DNA of 47,586 nucleotides. Origin: a virus. The stretch lies in the IMG/VR virus record IMGVR_UViG_3300007354_000128, positions 1 to 47,586 of that record, one strand, 5' to 3'. A program made the translations under genes and the position numbers. Shown piece by piece: positions 15,686 through 22,559 of this stretch. The notes beneath the pieces were generated by a model. The model made no database searches. It had not been told where the DNA came from and worked only from the letters and a program-made list of their open reading frames with translations. The first letter of the stretch is position 1. Each line of letters begins with the position of its first letter.

Positions 15686-16155
15686 TCACTTCTCCATCTG
15701 GCCGCGCAGCCAGGCGATCCCCTCCAGCCAGAAGTCGAGACGGCTGATGGGCATTTCCCAGAGGCTCTGTTCGTGCAGGGGGAAGCTGCCGGCTATCGCC
15801 CAGACGGCGTGGCGCCAATCTCCGGCAGGGAGAAGCCGAAAAAACCCATCACCGCCTGGGCGATCTTGAACATGTCCGGCCAGGTGATCTGGGCGGCCTC
15901 GGCGGGGGTGAGCCCGGCGAGCTGCTCCGCCCCCACCTTGGCCAGGCTGCCCAGGTTGCGCAGCTCCATGGCGCCGGAGTCGTTGACGGCCAGGCGGAGC
16001 TGGTCCAGGACCTCGAAGTGCTTGAGCAGGGGCTCCTTGATGGTGATCTCGCTCGCCTGCTCGCCGGCCACGATGATGGGCCGGCTCAGGGCGACCTTGA
16101 CCGGACCGGCCGGGCCGGCCGGGGCGGCGGGGGCCGCGGGCTTGCTGTCGCTCAT
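15686..16155 (-). CDS. Tail assembly chaperone, frameshifted long form
   Basis: The long product is made if ribosomes slip -1 at codons 104-106 of the gp41-like gene. Reading then continues for about 50 codons to the TGA at 15686-15688, giving 156 residues. The extension is clearly protein-like and Trp-rich (DWRHAVWAIAGSFPL, SLWEMPISRLDFWLEGIAWL) and has no start codon of its own worth using. Chaperone gene pairs fused by frameshifting just before the tape measure gene are a conserved trait of tailed phages (lambda G/GT, P2 E/E'). The long form would bind the tape measure and recruit tube subunits. Confidence 0.8.
15793..16155 (-). CDS. Tail assembly chaperone, Mu gp41 family (short form)
   Basis: A 120-residue protein: a Pro/Ala-rich N-terminus, then LSRPIIVAGEQASEITIKEPLLKHFEVLDQ, the signature of the gp41/TAC_7 chaperones, then helices ending ITWPDMFKIAQAVMGFFG. 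Located between the tube (gpM) and tape measure genes as in Mu. The in-frame product terminates at 15793; the -1 product extends further. Confidence 0.9.
   Translation of the reverse strand: MSDSKPAAPAAPAGPAGPVKVALSRPIIVAGEQASEITIKEPLLKHFEVLDQLRLAVNDSGAMELRNLGSLAKVGAEQLAGLTPAEAAQITWPDMFKIAQAVMGFFGFSLPEIGATPSGR
15838..15847 (-). promoter_or_regulatory. -1 ribosomal frameshift site GGGTTTTTTC
   Basis: The minus-strand sequence reads ATG GGT TTT TTC in the chaperone frame. It offers two overlapping canonical X-XXY-YYZ slippery heptamers, G-GGT-TTT (15847-15841) and T-TTT-TTC (15844-15838). Slippage at either one gives the same product, entering the -1 frame that runs to 15686. T-runs are rare in this GC-rich gene, which makes the site conspicuous. 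No obvious stimulatory pseudoknot was worked out by eye. Confidence 0.8.
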
Positions 16156-16167
16156 GGCTTGCGCTCC

Positions 16168-16575
16168 CTAGGCCGCGGCCGCGCCCTGGTTGGAGGTGGC
16201 GGTTTCCTTCCAGGCCGGGCCGGCGAAGGCCACGGTGACCCGGCCGTCGGAGCCCAGGTCGCCTACGGACTTGCACCAGGCGTTGGCCAGCACGTAGACC
16301 TGGCCGGCGTCGGACTCCACCTGCACGGTGGCGTCCTCGATCTTGATCAGGGAGGCCAGGGAGTAGCCGGCCTTGAGGGCGATGGTGGTCTCCACGGAGG
16401 CCTCCACGGCCTTTTCCCGGTAGCCCACGGCCTGGTCCAGGCCCATCTCCGTCTCGCGCTCCAGGCCGCCCAGGCCCTTGACGCTGTGGGTGCCCTCGCT
16501 GGTGATGGGCAGCAGCTCGCCGCCCACGCGGACGTAGAGCTTGCCCGTGATCTTGCGGGTGTTGGCGGTGGCCAT
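16168..16575 (-). CDS. Tail tube protein, Mu gpM family
   Basis: A 135-residue tail tube protein: TRKITGKLYVRVGGELLPITSEGTH, LERETEMGLDQAVGYREK, then EATVETTIALKAG-like strands and the W-rich CKSVGDLGS...VAFAGPAWKET region. It stacks as hexameric rings inside the sheath. It follows the sheath gene by 12 bp and precedes the chaperone, as in Mu. Confidence 0.94.
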   Translation of the reverse strand: MATANTRKITGKLYVRVGGELLPITSEGTHSVKGLGGLERETEMGLDQAVGYREKAVEASVETTIALKAGYSLASLIKIEDATVQVESDAGQVYVLANAWCKSVGDLGSDGRVTVAFAGPAWKETATSNQGAAAA

Positions 16576-16587
16576 TTGATCTCCTCC

Positions 16588-18054
16588 TTACAGCCGGTAC
16601 TGGACCTGGGCGGCGAAGACGCGGAACTGCCCCACCAGGTCCGGCGGCAACAGGGCGTTGACGCGGTTGCGGTCGTTGGCGTCGCGCTCCACGATCAGGT
16701 CAGCCTCGAGCTGGTCCAGGTTCTCCACTATGCCCTGGCTCTCCATCTCGGTGAACAGGGCGATGAGCTCGGCCCGGATGTCCTTGGGCCGCACCACGGC
16801 CTGGCCGGGGCCCACCCGCGCGTCGTCGTCGGCCAGCTTGTAGCGGGAGTACACCTGCGTGATGCGCGAGCGCACCTGGGTGCGGATGAATATCAGGGTC
16901 ATGATGGTGTTCACGTCCAGGTAGGACGGGTCCTCCACCCCGAAGGCGTTCTCCTGGTAGGTGGTGATGAGCCGCTCGATCATGCAGTGGCCGCCGCTGT
17001 CCACGGTGAAGGTGCTGATGCCGTCGTAGAGCAGGACGTTGCGCTCGGACTGGCTGAACAGGTCCGCGGCCTTGGGGGCCAGCACGCCCTTGAGCACCAG
17101 GGTCTGCAGCGGCCGGACGGGATCGATGTTGTAGTAGTAGGCCGCGGTGGCGCCCACCACGCTGGCCCATATCTCCGGCGGGCTGGGGCTCTTGCCCGCG
17201 CCCATGATGGTAACGTGCTTGCTGTTGCGGGTGTTGCCCAGGGTGCCCAGGGCGGCGCTGGTGCCGGGGTGGGCCGTGAAGCAGTGGCCGGCGATCTGCT
17301 GCAAGGGGCCCCAGCGGTCGGCCAGCTCGCTCTCCACCGCGGTCAGGTTGGCCGCGTCGGTGTAGGGCATCACGATGTAGTGGAACTGCTCGTCGGGCAG
17401 CACGGCCACGGCGTCGGCCGCGTCCGGGTTGGCCTGGCCATTGGCCATGGCGGTGATGGCCAGGGACAGACCGGCGGGCAGGTACTCGCCCCAGTTGTAG
17501 TTGGCGCGCAGGTCGATGTAGTTGCCCACCTCGCCCTTGTGCCGCGCGGTGACGGTGACCGTGCCGGCGTCGGCCGAGGCGGTGACCGGCAGCTCAGTCT
17601 CGGCGTTGATGGCCGCGGCCACGGCGGTGGCCACCGCGGCGGCGGCGTCGCCCACGGCCACGGACACGCGCACCCGCACGCCCGCGATATAGAGGCTCAC
17701 CACGCCGGCGGCGGTGGCGGTGCCGGTGAAGGCCAGGCTGCCCGCGGCGGCCACGCCGGCGCCGGCGTCGTCCAGGGCCACGGCCCACATCTCGGTGTAG
17801 GGGTTCTGGGCCTTGGCCGCCTTGCACATGCGGGCCAGCATGGAGCCGTAGCCGAACTGGCGGTCCGCGTCGGCTTCGGACACCACGCGGGTGAGAACCT
17901 CGGCCGCGGTCTCGCCAGCGGTCAGGCGCTGGCCGACCACCAGCAGCTTTTGCTGGATGCCCAGCAGGCCGGACAGGGCCCGGGAGTTGTCGAACTCCAC
18001 GTAGGCGCCCGGCGTGCGCAGGGAGATCGGTATCTCGTTGAAAGAGATAGGCAT
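16588..18054 (-). CDS. Contractile tail sheath protein, Mu gpL family
   Basis: A 488-residue sheath protein. It begins ISFNEIPISLRTPGAYVEFDNSRA and has LLVVGQRLTAGETAAEVLTRV, GYGSMLARMCKAAKAQNPYTE, then the C-terminal half with YYYNIDPVRPLQTLVLKGVLAP and SYLDVNTIMTLIFIRTQVRS, all typical of Mu gpL. It contracts to drive the tube through the host envelope. It proves that the phage is a myovirus, despite the lambda-like head. Confidence 0.95.
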   Translation of the reverse strand: MPISFNEIPISLRTPGAYVEFDNSRALSGLLGIQQKLLVVGQRLTAGETAAEVLTRVVSEADADRQFGYGSMLARMCKAAKAQNPYTEMWAVALDDAGAGVAAAGSLAFTGTATAAGVVSLYIAGVRVRVSVAVGDAAAAVATAVAAAINAETELPVTASADAGTVTVTARHKGEVGNYIDLRANYNWGEYLPAGLSLAITAMANGQANPDAADAVAVLPDEQFHYIVMPYTDAANLTAVESELADRWGPLQQIAGHCFTAHPGTSAALGTLGNTRNSKHVTIMGAGKSPSPPEIWASVVGATAAYYYNIDPVRPLQTLVLKGVLAPKAADLFSQSERNVLLYDGISTFTVDSGGHCMIERLITTYQENAFGVEDPSYLDVNTIMTLIFIRTQVRSRITQVYSRYKLADDDARVGPGQAVVRPKDIRAELIALFTEMESQGIVENLDQLEADLIVERDANDRNRVNALLPPDLVGQFRVFAAQVQYRL

Positions 18055-18057
18055 GGC

Positions 18058-18261
18058 TTACTCCTCCTTGGCCTTGGGGGTCCGGCCGGGCTTGGCCGCG
18101 GGCGGCTGGCCCTGGGTGACGTCGCCGTCCCGCAGGCGGCGGCGCCAGTAGCTGTTCAGGGGCTTGGGGGCGCCTTCGGGCGGCAGAGGCGCGAAGGTTT
18201 CCGGGTCCCGCACCACCAGGCCCGGCGCGGGCGCCAGGTGGGCGCGATTGTCGTTGTTCAT
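18058..18261 (-). CDS. DUF2635 protein, Mu gp38-like
   Basis: A 67-residue protein with the DUF2635 hallmarks: LVVRDPETFAPLPPEG and the ending with WRRRLRDGDV. This small protein sits just before the sheath gene in Mu-like tails (Mu gp38). Its molecular role is not established. It lies 3 bp before the sheath start. Confidence 0.88.
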   Translation of the reverse strand: MNNDNRAHLAPAPGLVVRDPETFAPLPPEGAPKPLNSYWRRRLRDGDVTQGQPPAAKPGRTPKAKEE

Positions 18262-18264
18262 GGG

Positions 18265-18822
18265 TTATTCCTCCGGGGCCGGTAGATTTATGTCGTCCGT
18301 GGCGTCCACCACCTGATCGGGCGGCGCCAGGTCATACTCACCATGGAAGCGCAGGAAGTCGTCCAGGCTGCCCTCGTCCAGCGGCCGGACGATGTAGGCG
18401 ATCTGGAAGCGCACGGCGGCCAGGCCGTAGAAGGTCCGGCCTTTGTGGTGGCGCGTCTTGTCTGTGCCTTGGTATTTGACGCTATGGGCCCACTGGTACA
18501 GGGCCTGGTTGTTGGCGACCGCCTGCTCGGCCGCGAAGGCCAGCAGGTCCAGGAGGTCTTCCAGGGTTTCGACGTTCTCGGCGGCGGCGTAGCACTCGAG
18601 CTCCACCTCCAGGGTGCGCTCGTCCTCGCCCTCCACCTCGCCGGTTACGGACTCGCGGGTGTCATAGACCAGGATCAGGGGGTAGGTCTCTTCCCAGTCC
18701 AGGGGCAGCGCGTGGGCCGGCCAGGCCCGCGCCCCGGCGGGGGTCGGGTGCTCGCCCGCCTGCTCCTTGATCAGGCCGTTCACCACCTCGCGGCGGATCA
18801 GGGTGCGGGGCGGCGTGATCAC
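18265..18822 (-). CDS. Mu gp37-like tail terminator/neck protein
   Basis: A 185-residue protein: an N-terminal helix (LIRREVVNGLIKEQ), the strand-forming segment LPLILVYDTRE-like (YPLILVYDTRESV), VELECYAAAENVETLEDLLDLLAFAAEQAV, and late YGLAAVRFQIAYI. This pattern fits tail terminator proteins (gpU/gp37 fold) that cap the tail tube and mate with the head. It overlaps the FII-like gene by 4 bp (ATGA), and sits exactly at the head-tail gene boundary. Confidence 0.72.
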   Translation of the reverse strand: MITPPRTLIRREVVNGLIKEQAGEHPTPAGARAWPAHALPLDWEETYPLILVYDTRESVTGEVEGEDERTLEVELECYAAAENVETLEDLLDLLAFAAEQAVANNQALYQWAHSVKYQGTDKTRHHKGRTFYGLAAVRFQIAYIVRPLDEGSLDDFLRFHGEYDLAPPDQVVDATDDINLPAPEE

Positions 18823-19172
18823 GCGGTCACCTCGTGCAGCAAGAGCAGCATGCCGCCCTGGCCGTCGGGGTGGCGGTCAACGATTGAGTAGAGCACGCCG
18901 TCCACCAGGAAACGGCCGCCCTTTTCCGGGGCCAGGCCCGCGGGGAAGGGCTTGAGGCCCGGGCCCACGTTGGCGCCGGCCAGGGCCGCCAGCATGCTGG
19001 GGGCGGTGGTGTTCACCGGCACTTCGCCCTCCAACTCCACCACTTCGTGGGCCTGGTTAAAGACGCCGGTGATGGTGGCCGCGGGCTCGTCCTGGCCGGG
19101 GGCGTAGTAGTCCCAGTCCTTGCCGAAGGCCTTCAGCGCGGCGCGCAGGGCGGTGCGGGCGAAGTCAACCAC
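18819..19172 (-). CDS. Head-tail joining protein, lambda gpFII-like
   Basis: A 117-residue protein, the same length as lambda FII. It has an N-terminal helix, ATITGVFNQAHEVVELEGEV, then TAPSMLAAL and GGRFLVDGVLYSIVDRHPDGQG, which follows the strand-loop pattern of the phage attachment (FII/Gifsy-2) family. It provides the platform on the head for the tail. The start is GTG at 19172 with GGAG upstream. It marks the join of lambda-type head genes to Mu-type tail genes. Confidence 0.78.
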   Translation of the reverse strand: MVDFARTALRAALKAFGKDWDYYAPGQDEPAATITGVFNQAHEVVELEGEVPVNTTAPSMLAALAGANVGPGLKPFPAGLAPEKGGRFLVDGVLYSIVDRHPDGQGGMLLLLHEVTA

Positions 19173-19184
19173 GACGGCTCCAGG

Positions 19185-19218
19185 AAAAGGGGCCGGCCCC
19201 GCGGAGGAGGCCGGCCCC
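19185..19218 (-). terminator. Intrinsic terminator after the major capsid gene
   Basis: On the minus strand GGGGCCGGCC (19218-19209) pairs with its complement (19198-19189) across a 10-nt loop, followed by TTTT at 19188-19185. It lies between the capsid gene end (19245) and the FII-like gene start (19172). A partial terminator here would raise capsid mRNA above tail mRNA. Confidence 0.75.
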
Positions 19219-19244
19219 TGGGTCAGCGCTTTAGCGGCTTGGGC

Positions 19245-20267
19245 TTAGGCCTTGGTGCCCTTGACCAGCACCGCCGGCCGCATGCAGATGGGCAGAGGGT
19301 TGCTCTGGGCCTCGATGGGCTGGGCCTTGTCGTAGGTGTCCCGCCGGCCCAGCTTGCTGTAGATGGGCAGGCCGGGGGTGTTCACCGTCTCCATGTAGTC
19401 CGCCGGCGCGAAGTAGGTGGCGAAGGTGGCGGTGGTGCCCTCGGGGAAGAACAGGGCGCTGTTGGCCGGGATGAAGACCTTGGTGGTGCCGTCGGCCGTG
19501 GTGGCTTGGCCCAGGTACTCCTCCCAGATGACGCCCTGGAAGGGGAAGCCGGCGCGCACGTCGTCGCGCAGGGGGTTGGCGCCGCCCTGGTAGAGCTTGT
19601 AGGCCTGCTCCACGTCCGCCTGAGTGATGAAGGCGTCCCAGAAGCCGGGGGAGCACAGGGCGCGGATGTTGGTCATCATGTCGCCCAGGAGGTTCTGGGC
19701 GATGTGCCGCTTGACCGCGTTGATGTGCGTGACGATCTTCTCGCCCTCGGTGGCCAGCTTGAAGTTCTCCGTCTTCTGGCTGACGCCGAATTCGGAGAAC
19801 AGGTCCAGGATGGTGTCGCCGTTGGCGTCCAGGACCGCGCCGGCCAGCGCGCCGTTGCGCAGGAACTCCAGGGTGATGAACAGCTTGCGGGCCATCTCGT
19901 CCTGCACCTCGGCCACCTTTTCCATCACCCCCAGCAGGCGGCTGCTGGAGCCGAAGGCGCGGACGTTTTGGATCTCGTCCGCCTTGATGGAGTCGTCCAG
20001 GGCCAGGTGGGGGACGGTGAACTTGCGCACGCTGCGGGTGGCGCGCAGGTTGGGGGTGCCGGGCGCGCCGCGCAGGGTGCTGGGCACCAGGTTGAGGGTG
20101 CCGGCCCGCATCTCGATGGCCACGTCGGTGGTGGACACCGGCTTGGCCGGGAAGAGGTTGAGCTGGTTCAGGCGGCCGTACATGTTGGGCACCAGGTTGA
20201 TGGCCGCGGTCATCTCCAGGGTGGAGAAGGCGTCCTGGTTGAAGATGTCGAGGATGTTGTCGGGCAT
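19245..20267 (-). CDS. Major capsid protein, lambda gpE family
   Basis: A 340-residue protein, matching lambda gpE (341). It starts MPDNILDIFNQDAFSTLEMT and has the E-type core: LNLFPAKPVSTTDVAIEMR, KFTVPHLALDDSIKADEIQN, GEKIVTHINAVKRHIAQNLLG, and the ending region YMETVNTPGLPIYSKLGRRD. It forms the icosahedral shell. The ATG at 20267 has an excellent AGGAGGTG site, unlike many neighbours, consistent with high expression. The long reading frame reaching 20978 is a non-coding extension. Confidence 0.94.
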   Translation of the reverse strand: MPDNILDIFNQDAFSTLEMTAAINLVPNMYGRLNQLNLFPAKPVSTTDVAIEMRAGTLNLVPSTLRGAPGTPNLRATRSVRKFTVPHLALDDSIKADEIQNVRAFGSSSRLLGVMEKVAEVQDEMARKLFITLEFLRNGALAGAVLDANGDTILDLFSEFGVSQKTENFKLATEGEKIVTHINAVKRHIAQNLLGDMMTNIRALCSPGFWDAFITQADVEQAYKLYQGGANPLRDDVRAGFPFQGVIWEEYLGQATTADGTTKVFIPANSALFFPEGTTATFATYFAPADYMETVNTPGLPIYSKLGRRDTYDKAQPIEAQSNPLPICMRPAVLVKGTKA

Positions 20268-20269
20268 GG

Positions 20270-21229
20270 TTACACCTCCTCCCGGGCCGCGATGCCCAGG
20301 GCCTTGAGCTGGGCCAGGGCGGCCGCCTTCTGGCCGGCGGTGATGCCGTCCGGCCAGGTCAGGGCGCCCAGGCGCACCACGGCGTCGGCCACCAGGGCCA
20401 CGCCGAGCTTGTCCGCGCCGTCGGGCACGGTGACCGGGAACAGCAGGACGCCGGCCGCGTTTTGCGAGCCGTCCACCGCGGCCGGGGTCAGGGGCGCCCA
20501 CTTGCCGGAGCCGGCGGCCACGGTGATGGTGATCAGGTCGCCCACCGCGAAGTCCGTGTCGCCGTCGGCCAGGGTCATGTTCAGGTGATCGCCGGCGTAG
20601 GCCACGCCCACGGTGAGCGGGGGCAGCACGTAGCCGCTGGGGCTCACCACCTGGAACAGGCCCACGTTGGCGTCCACCGGGGCCACGGTGATGGTGAACT
20701 TGTCGCCCACGATGAAGTCGTTGTCGCCGTCGGCCAGGGTCATGCTCAGGTGATCGCCGGCGTAGGCCACGCCCACGGTGAGGTCGGGCAGCCGGTAGCC
20801 GTTGGGGGCCACCACCTGGAACACGCCGGCGTTGGCCGCGGCCTCGATGCAGGTGAGCACGTAGTCGCCCACCTGGGCCTGGTCCCCCACGGTGATGGCG
20901 CCCATGGCGCCGTCGCCGGTGTTGCCGGCGTGGTCCTCGGTGGCCACGCCGGGGGTGGGCGAGCCGGCCACTAGGCACTTGAGCTTGTAGTCGCCTATCT
21001 CGGCCAGGGCGCCCAGGGTGATGGCGCCCATGGCGCCGTCGCCGGTGTTGCCCGCGTCGGCCTCGGCGGCGGCGGCGCCGTGGGTGATCTTGCCCAGGAC
21101 CTGGCCGCAGACCAGCTCCCGCGCAGCGCCGGAGCCGGCCAGGAGGGTGACGGCCTCACGGCTGCGGCGCAGCTCGGCCTCCTGCAGGAGCAGGGCGCCG
21201 ATGTTCAGGGCCTCGTTTAGCGCGGTCAT
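20270..21229 (-). CDS. Head decoration protein (gpD-like) with internal tandem repeats
   Basis: A 319-residue protein, three times the length of lambda gpD. The first 55 residues (TLLAGSGAARELVCGQVLGKIT) and the last 75 (SQNAAGVLLFPVTVPDGADK to the end) together match the head decoration fold. Between them lie inserted repeats: two copies of a 42-residue unit (AGNTGDGAMGAIT) and two of a 55-residue unit (TVGVAYAGDHL and MTLADG). The core would trimerise on gpE capsomers, and the inserted repeats would project outward. It overlaps the protease gene by 1 bp and precedes the capsid gene by 2 bp. Confidence 0.88.
   Translation of the reverse strand: MTALNEALNIGALLLQEAELRRSREAVTLLAGSGAARELVCGQVLGKITHGAAAAEADAGNTGDGAMGAITLGALAEIGDYKLKCLVAGSPTPGVATEDHAGNTGDGAMGAITVGDQAQVGDYVLTCIEAAANAGVFQVVAPNGYRLPDLTVGVAYAGDHLSMTLADGDNDFIVGDKFTITVAPVDANVGLFQVVSPSGYVLPPLTVGVAYAGDHLNMTLADGDTDFAVGDLITITVAAGSGKWAPLTPAAVDGSQNAAGVLLFPVTVPDGADKLGVALVADAVVRLGALTWPDGITAGQKAAALAQLKALGIAAREEV
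20502..20861 (-). repeat. 55-residue tandem repeats in the decoration gene
   Basis: Two adjacent copies, 165 bp apart, are seen. For example tgatcgccggcgtaggccac occurs at 20586 and at 20751. The encoded units both run from GxFQVV through GVAYAGDHLxMTLADG to TITVA. High DNA identity suggests recent duplication or homogenisation. Confidence 0.85.
20885..21072 (-). repeat. 42-residue tandem repeat in the decoration gene
   Basis: Two copies 126 bp apart: gtgatggcgcccatggcgcc begins at 20892 and at 21018. The encoded unit starts AGNTGDGAMGAIT and ends with a (Q/E)(I/V)GDYxLxC strand. It sits between the N-terminal gpD part and the 55-residue repeats. Confidence 0.85.
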
Positions 21230-21615
21230 TAGCGCACCTCCTTGCCGTCAAGGGTTAGGCCCAGGCGGCGGGCCATCACGGCCGCGAGGCGGGGCGGCCG
21301 CCCCTCCTCCGCGCCGCCGCCGGCGCCCACGCTGGGGTTGGGGACGCCGCGCATGGCGCGGTCCAGGGGGGTCTCCGCGGCCTGCGCGGGCGCGGCGGCC
21401 AGGAGCTTCTGGGCCGCCTCCACGCTGGCGCCCTGGGACACCAGCTCCTGGGCCAGGGCTTCGCGGCCCTTGGCCTCGGGCAGGGCCAGGATGGCCGCGA
21501 CGCGCTGGCGCTCGGCCTGCACGGCCTCGTCCCGCGCCGCTTGGGCCTGGGCCTGGGTTTCGGGGGCCGGGGTGTTGGACGCCGCGGCCGCCGGCTTCTG
21601 GACTTCGGCAGTCAT
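21229..21615 (-). CDS. Nested scaffold protein (Nu3-like) from an internal start
   Basis: Inside the protease gene an ATG at 21615 is preceded by AAGGAGGAGG with 5-base spacing, far stronger than needed by chance. It would give a separate 128-residue protein (MTAEVQKPAAAASNT to the shared C-terminus), helical, charged and Ala-rich like phage scaffolds. Lambda makes Nu3 the same way from within C. This explains the protease's extra C-terminal domain. Confidence 0.8.
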   Translation of the reverse strand: MTAEVQKPAAAASNTPAPETQAQAQAARDEAVQAERQRVAAILALPEAKGREALAQELVSQGASVEAAQKLLAAAPAQAAETPLDRAMRGVPNPSVGAGGGAEEGRPPRLAAVMARRLGLTLDGKEVR

Positions 21616-22554
21616 GTCTGCCTCCTCCTTTCGGGTTACGGTGGGTCCGGCGGCCGGGCTAACGCCCTGTGCGCCGCCCAGCCGGTTGGTGGCGTAATCG
21701 GTGAGATCGGCCAGGGCCTGGTCCAGGCCGGCGATGCCGTCGGCCAGGCCCGCCTCCACGGCGGCCGGGCCGAAGATCAGGCCCGCCTCGGTGTCCCGCA
21801 CGGCCTGCTCGTCCAGGCTCCGGTTGCGGGCCACGGCGGCCACGAAGACGCCGTAGGTGCGCTCCACCTCGGCCTGGGCCCAGGCGACGGCCTCGGAGTC
21901 CACCTCGAAGTGGGGGTTGAAGTCGTTCTTGCGGGCGCCGGCTTGGATCACCAGGTATTCCAGGCCCACGGCCTGATCGAACTTGACCTGACTCATGTGC
22001 TGCCAAAAAACCCCGATGGAGCCCACGCCGGCGGTGGCGGGCAGCAGCAGGCGGCTGGCGGCGCTGGCCAGGGCGTAGGCGGCGGAGTAGGCGCCCTCGT
22101 TGGCGATGGCCCAGATGGGCTTGGTCTGGCGGGCCTGGTAAATCCAATCCGCGAGCTGGAAGACGCCGCCCGCCTCGCCGCCGGGGCTGTCCACCTCCAA
22201 GAGAATGGCGCGCACCCCGGGGTCTTCCACTGCGTCCTTGAGCTGGAAGGCGAGGGATTTGTAGGCGGTGGGGCCGCCGCTCTCAGCGTCCATGGGCATG
22301 CGGCGGTGGACCAGGGGCCCGGTGATGGGCAGCACGGCCACGCCCTCCGGGGTGAGGCGCAGGCCCGCGCGAGTCTTGCGCTCTCCCCCGCCGGCCTGGG
22401 CCTCCAAGGCCGGCGCGGCGCCGGGCCAGTCCGCCGGCCCCCTGAAATCCAGGCCGAAGCGCTCGCCCAGCACGGCGGTGATGCTCGCCAGCTTGCGGGG
22501 CTCGATCATCAGGGGGGCGTTGAAGGCGCGCGCCAAGAGAAAGGGAAGCTTCAT
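21229..22554 (-). CDS. Head maturation protease, S49 (SppA/lambda gpC) family
   Basis: A 441-residue protein. Residues about 70-290 are an S49 (ClpP-crotonase fold) serine protease: LPITGPLVHRRM, ILLEVDSPGGEAGGVFQLAD, then the nucleophile region NEGAYSAAYALASAA with Ser, and VGSIGVFWQHMSQ. The last 130 residues are a helical, Ala/Gln/Glu-rich scaffold domain with its own internal start. The same gene arrangement (protease with nested scaffold) is used by lambda C/Nu3. It trims scaffold and portal during prohead maturation. It overlaps the decoration gene by 1 bp. Confidence 0.9.
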   Translation of the reverse strand: MKLPFLLARAFNAPLMIEPRKLASITAVLGERFGLDFRGPADWPGAAPALEAQAGGGERKTRAGLRLTPEGVAVLPITGPLVHRRMPMDAESGGPTAYKSLAFQLKDAVEDPGVRAILLEVDSPGGEAGGVFQLADWIYQARQTKPIWAIANEGAYSAAYALASAASRLLLPATAGVGSIGVFWQHMSQVKFDQAVGLEYLVIQAGARKNDFNPHFEVDSEAVAWAQAEVERTYGVFVAAVARNRSLDEQAVRDTEAGLIFGPAAVEAGLADGIAGLDQALADLTDYATNRLGGAQGVSPAAGPTVTRKEEADMTAEVQKPAAAASNTPAPETQAQAQAARDEAVQAERQRVAAILALPEAKGREALAQELVSQGASVEAAQKLLAAAPAQAAETPLDRAMRGVPNPSVGAGGGAEEGRPPRLAAVMARRLGLTLDGKEVR

Positions 22555-22559
22555 CGGGC

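Noticed and set aside
16018-18285. 755-codon open frame on the plus strand
   Set aside because: Antisense to the sheath, tube and chaperone genes, with His/Gly/Val-rich composition and no motif; a GC-driven shadow.
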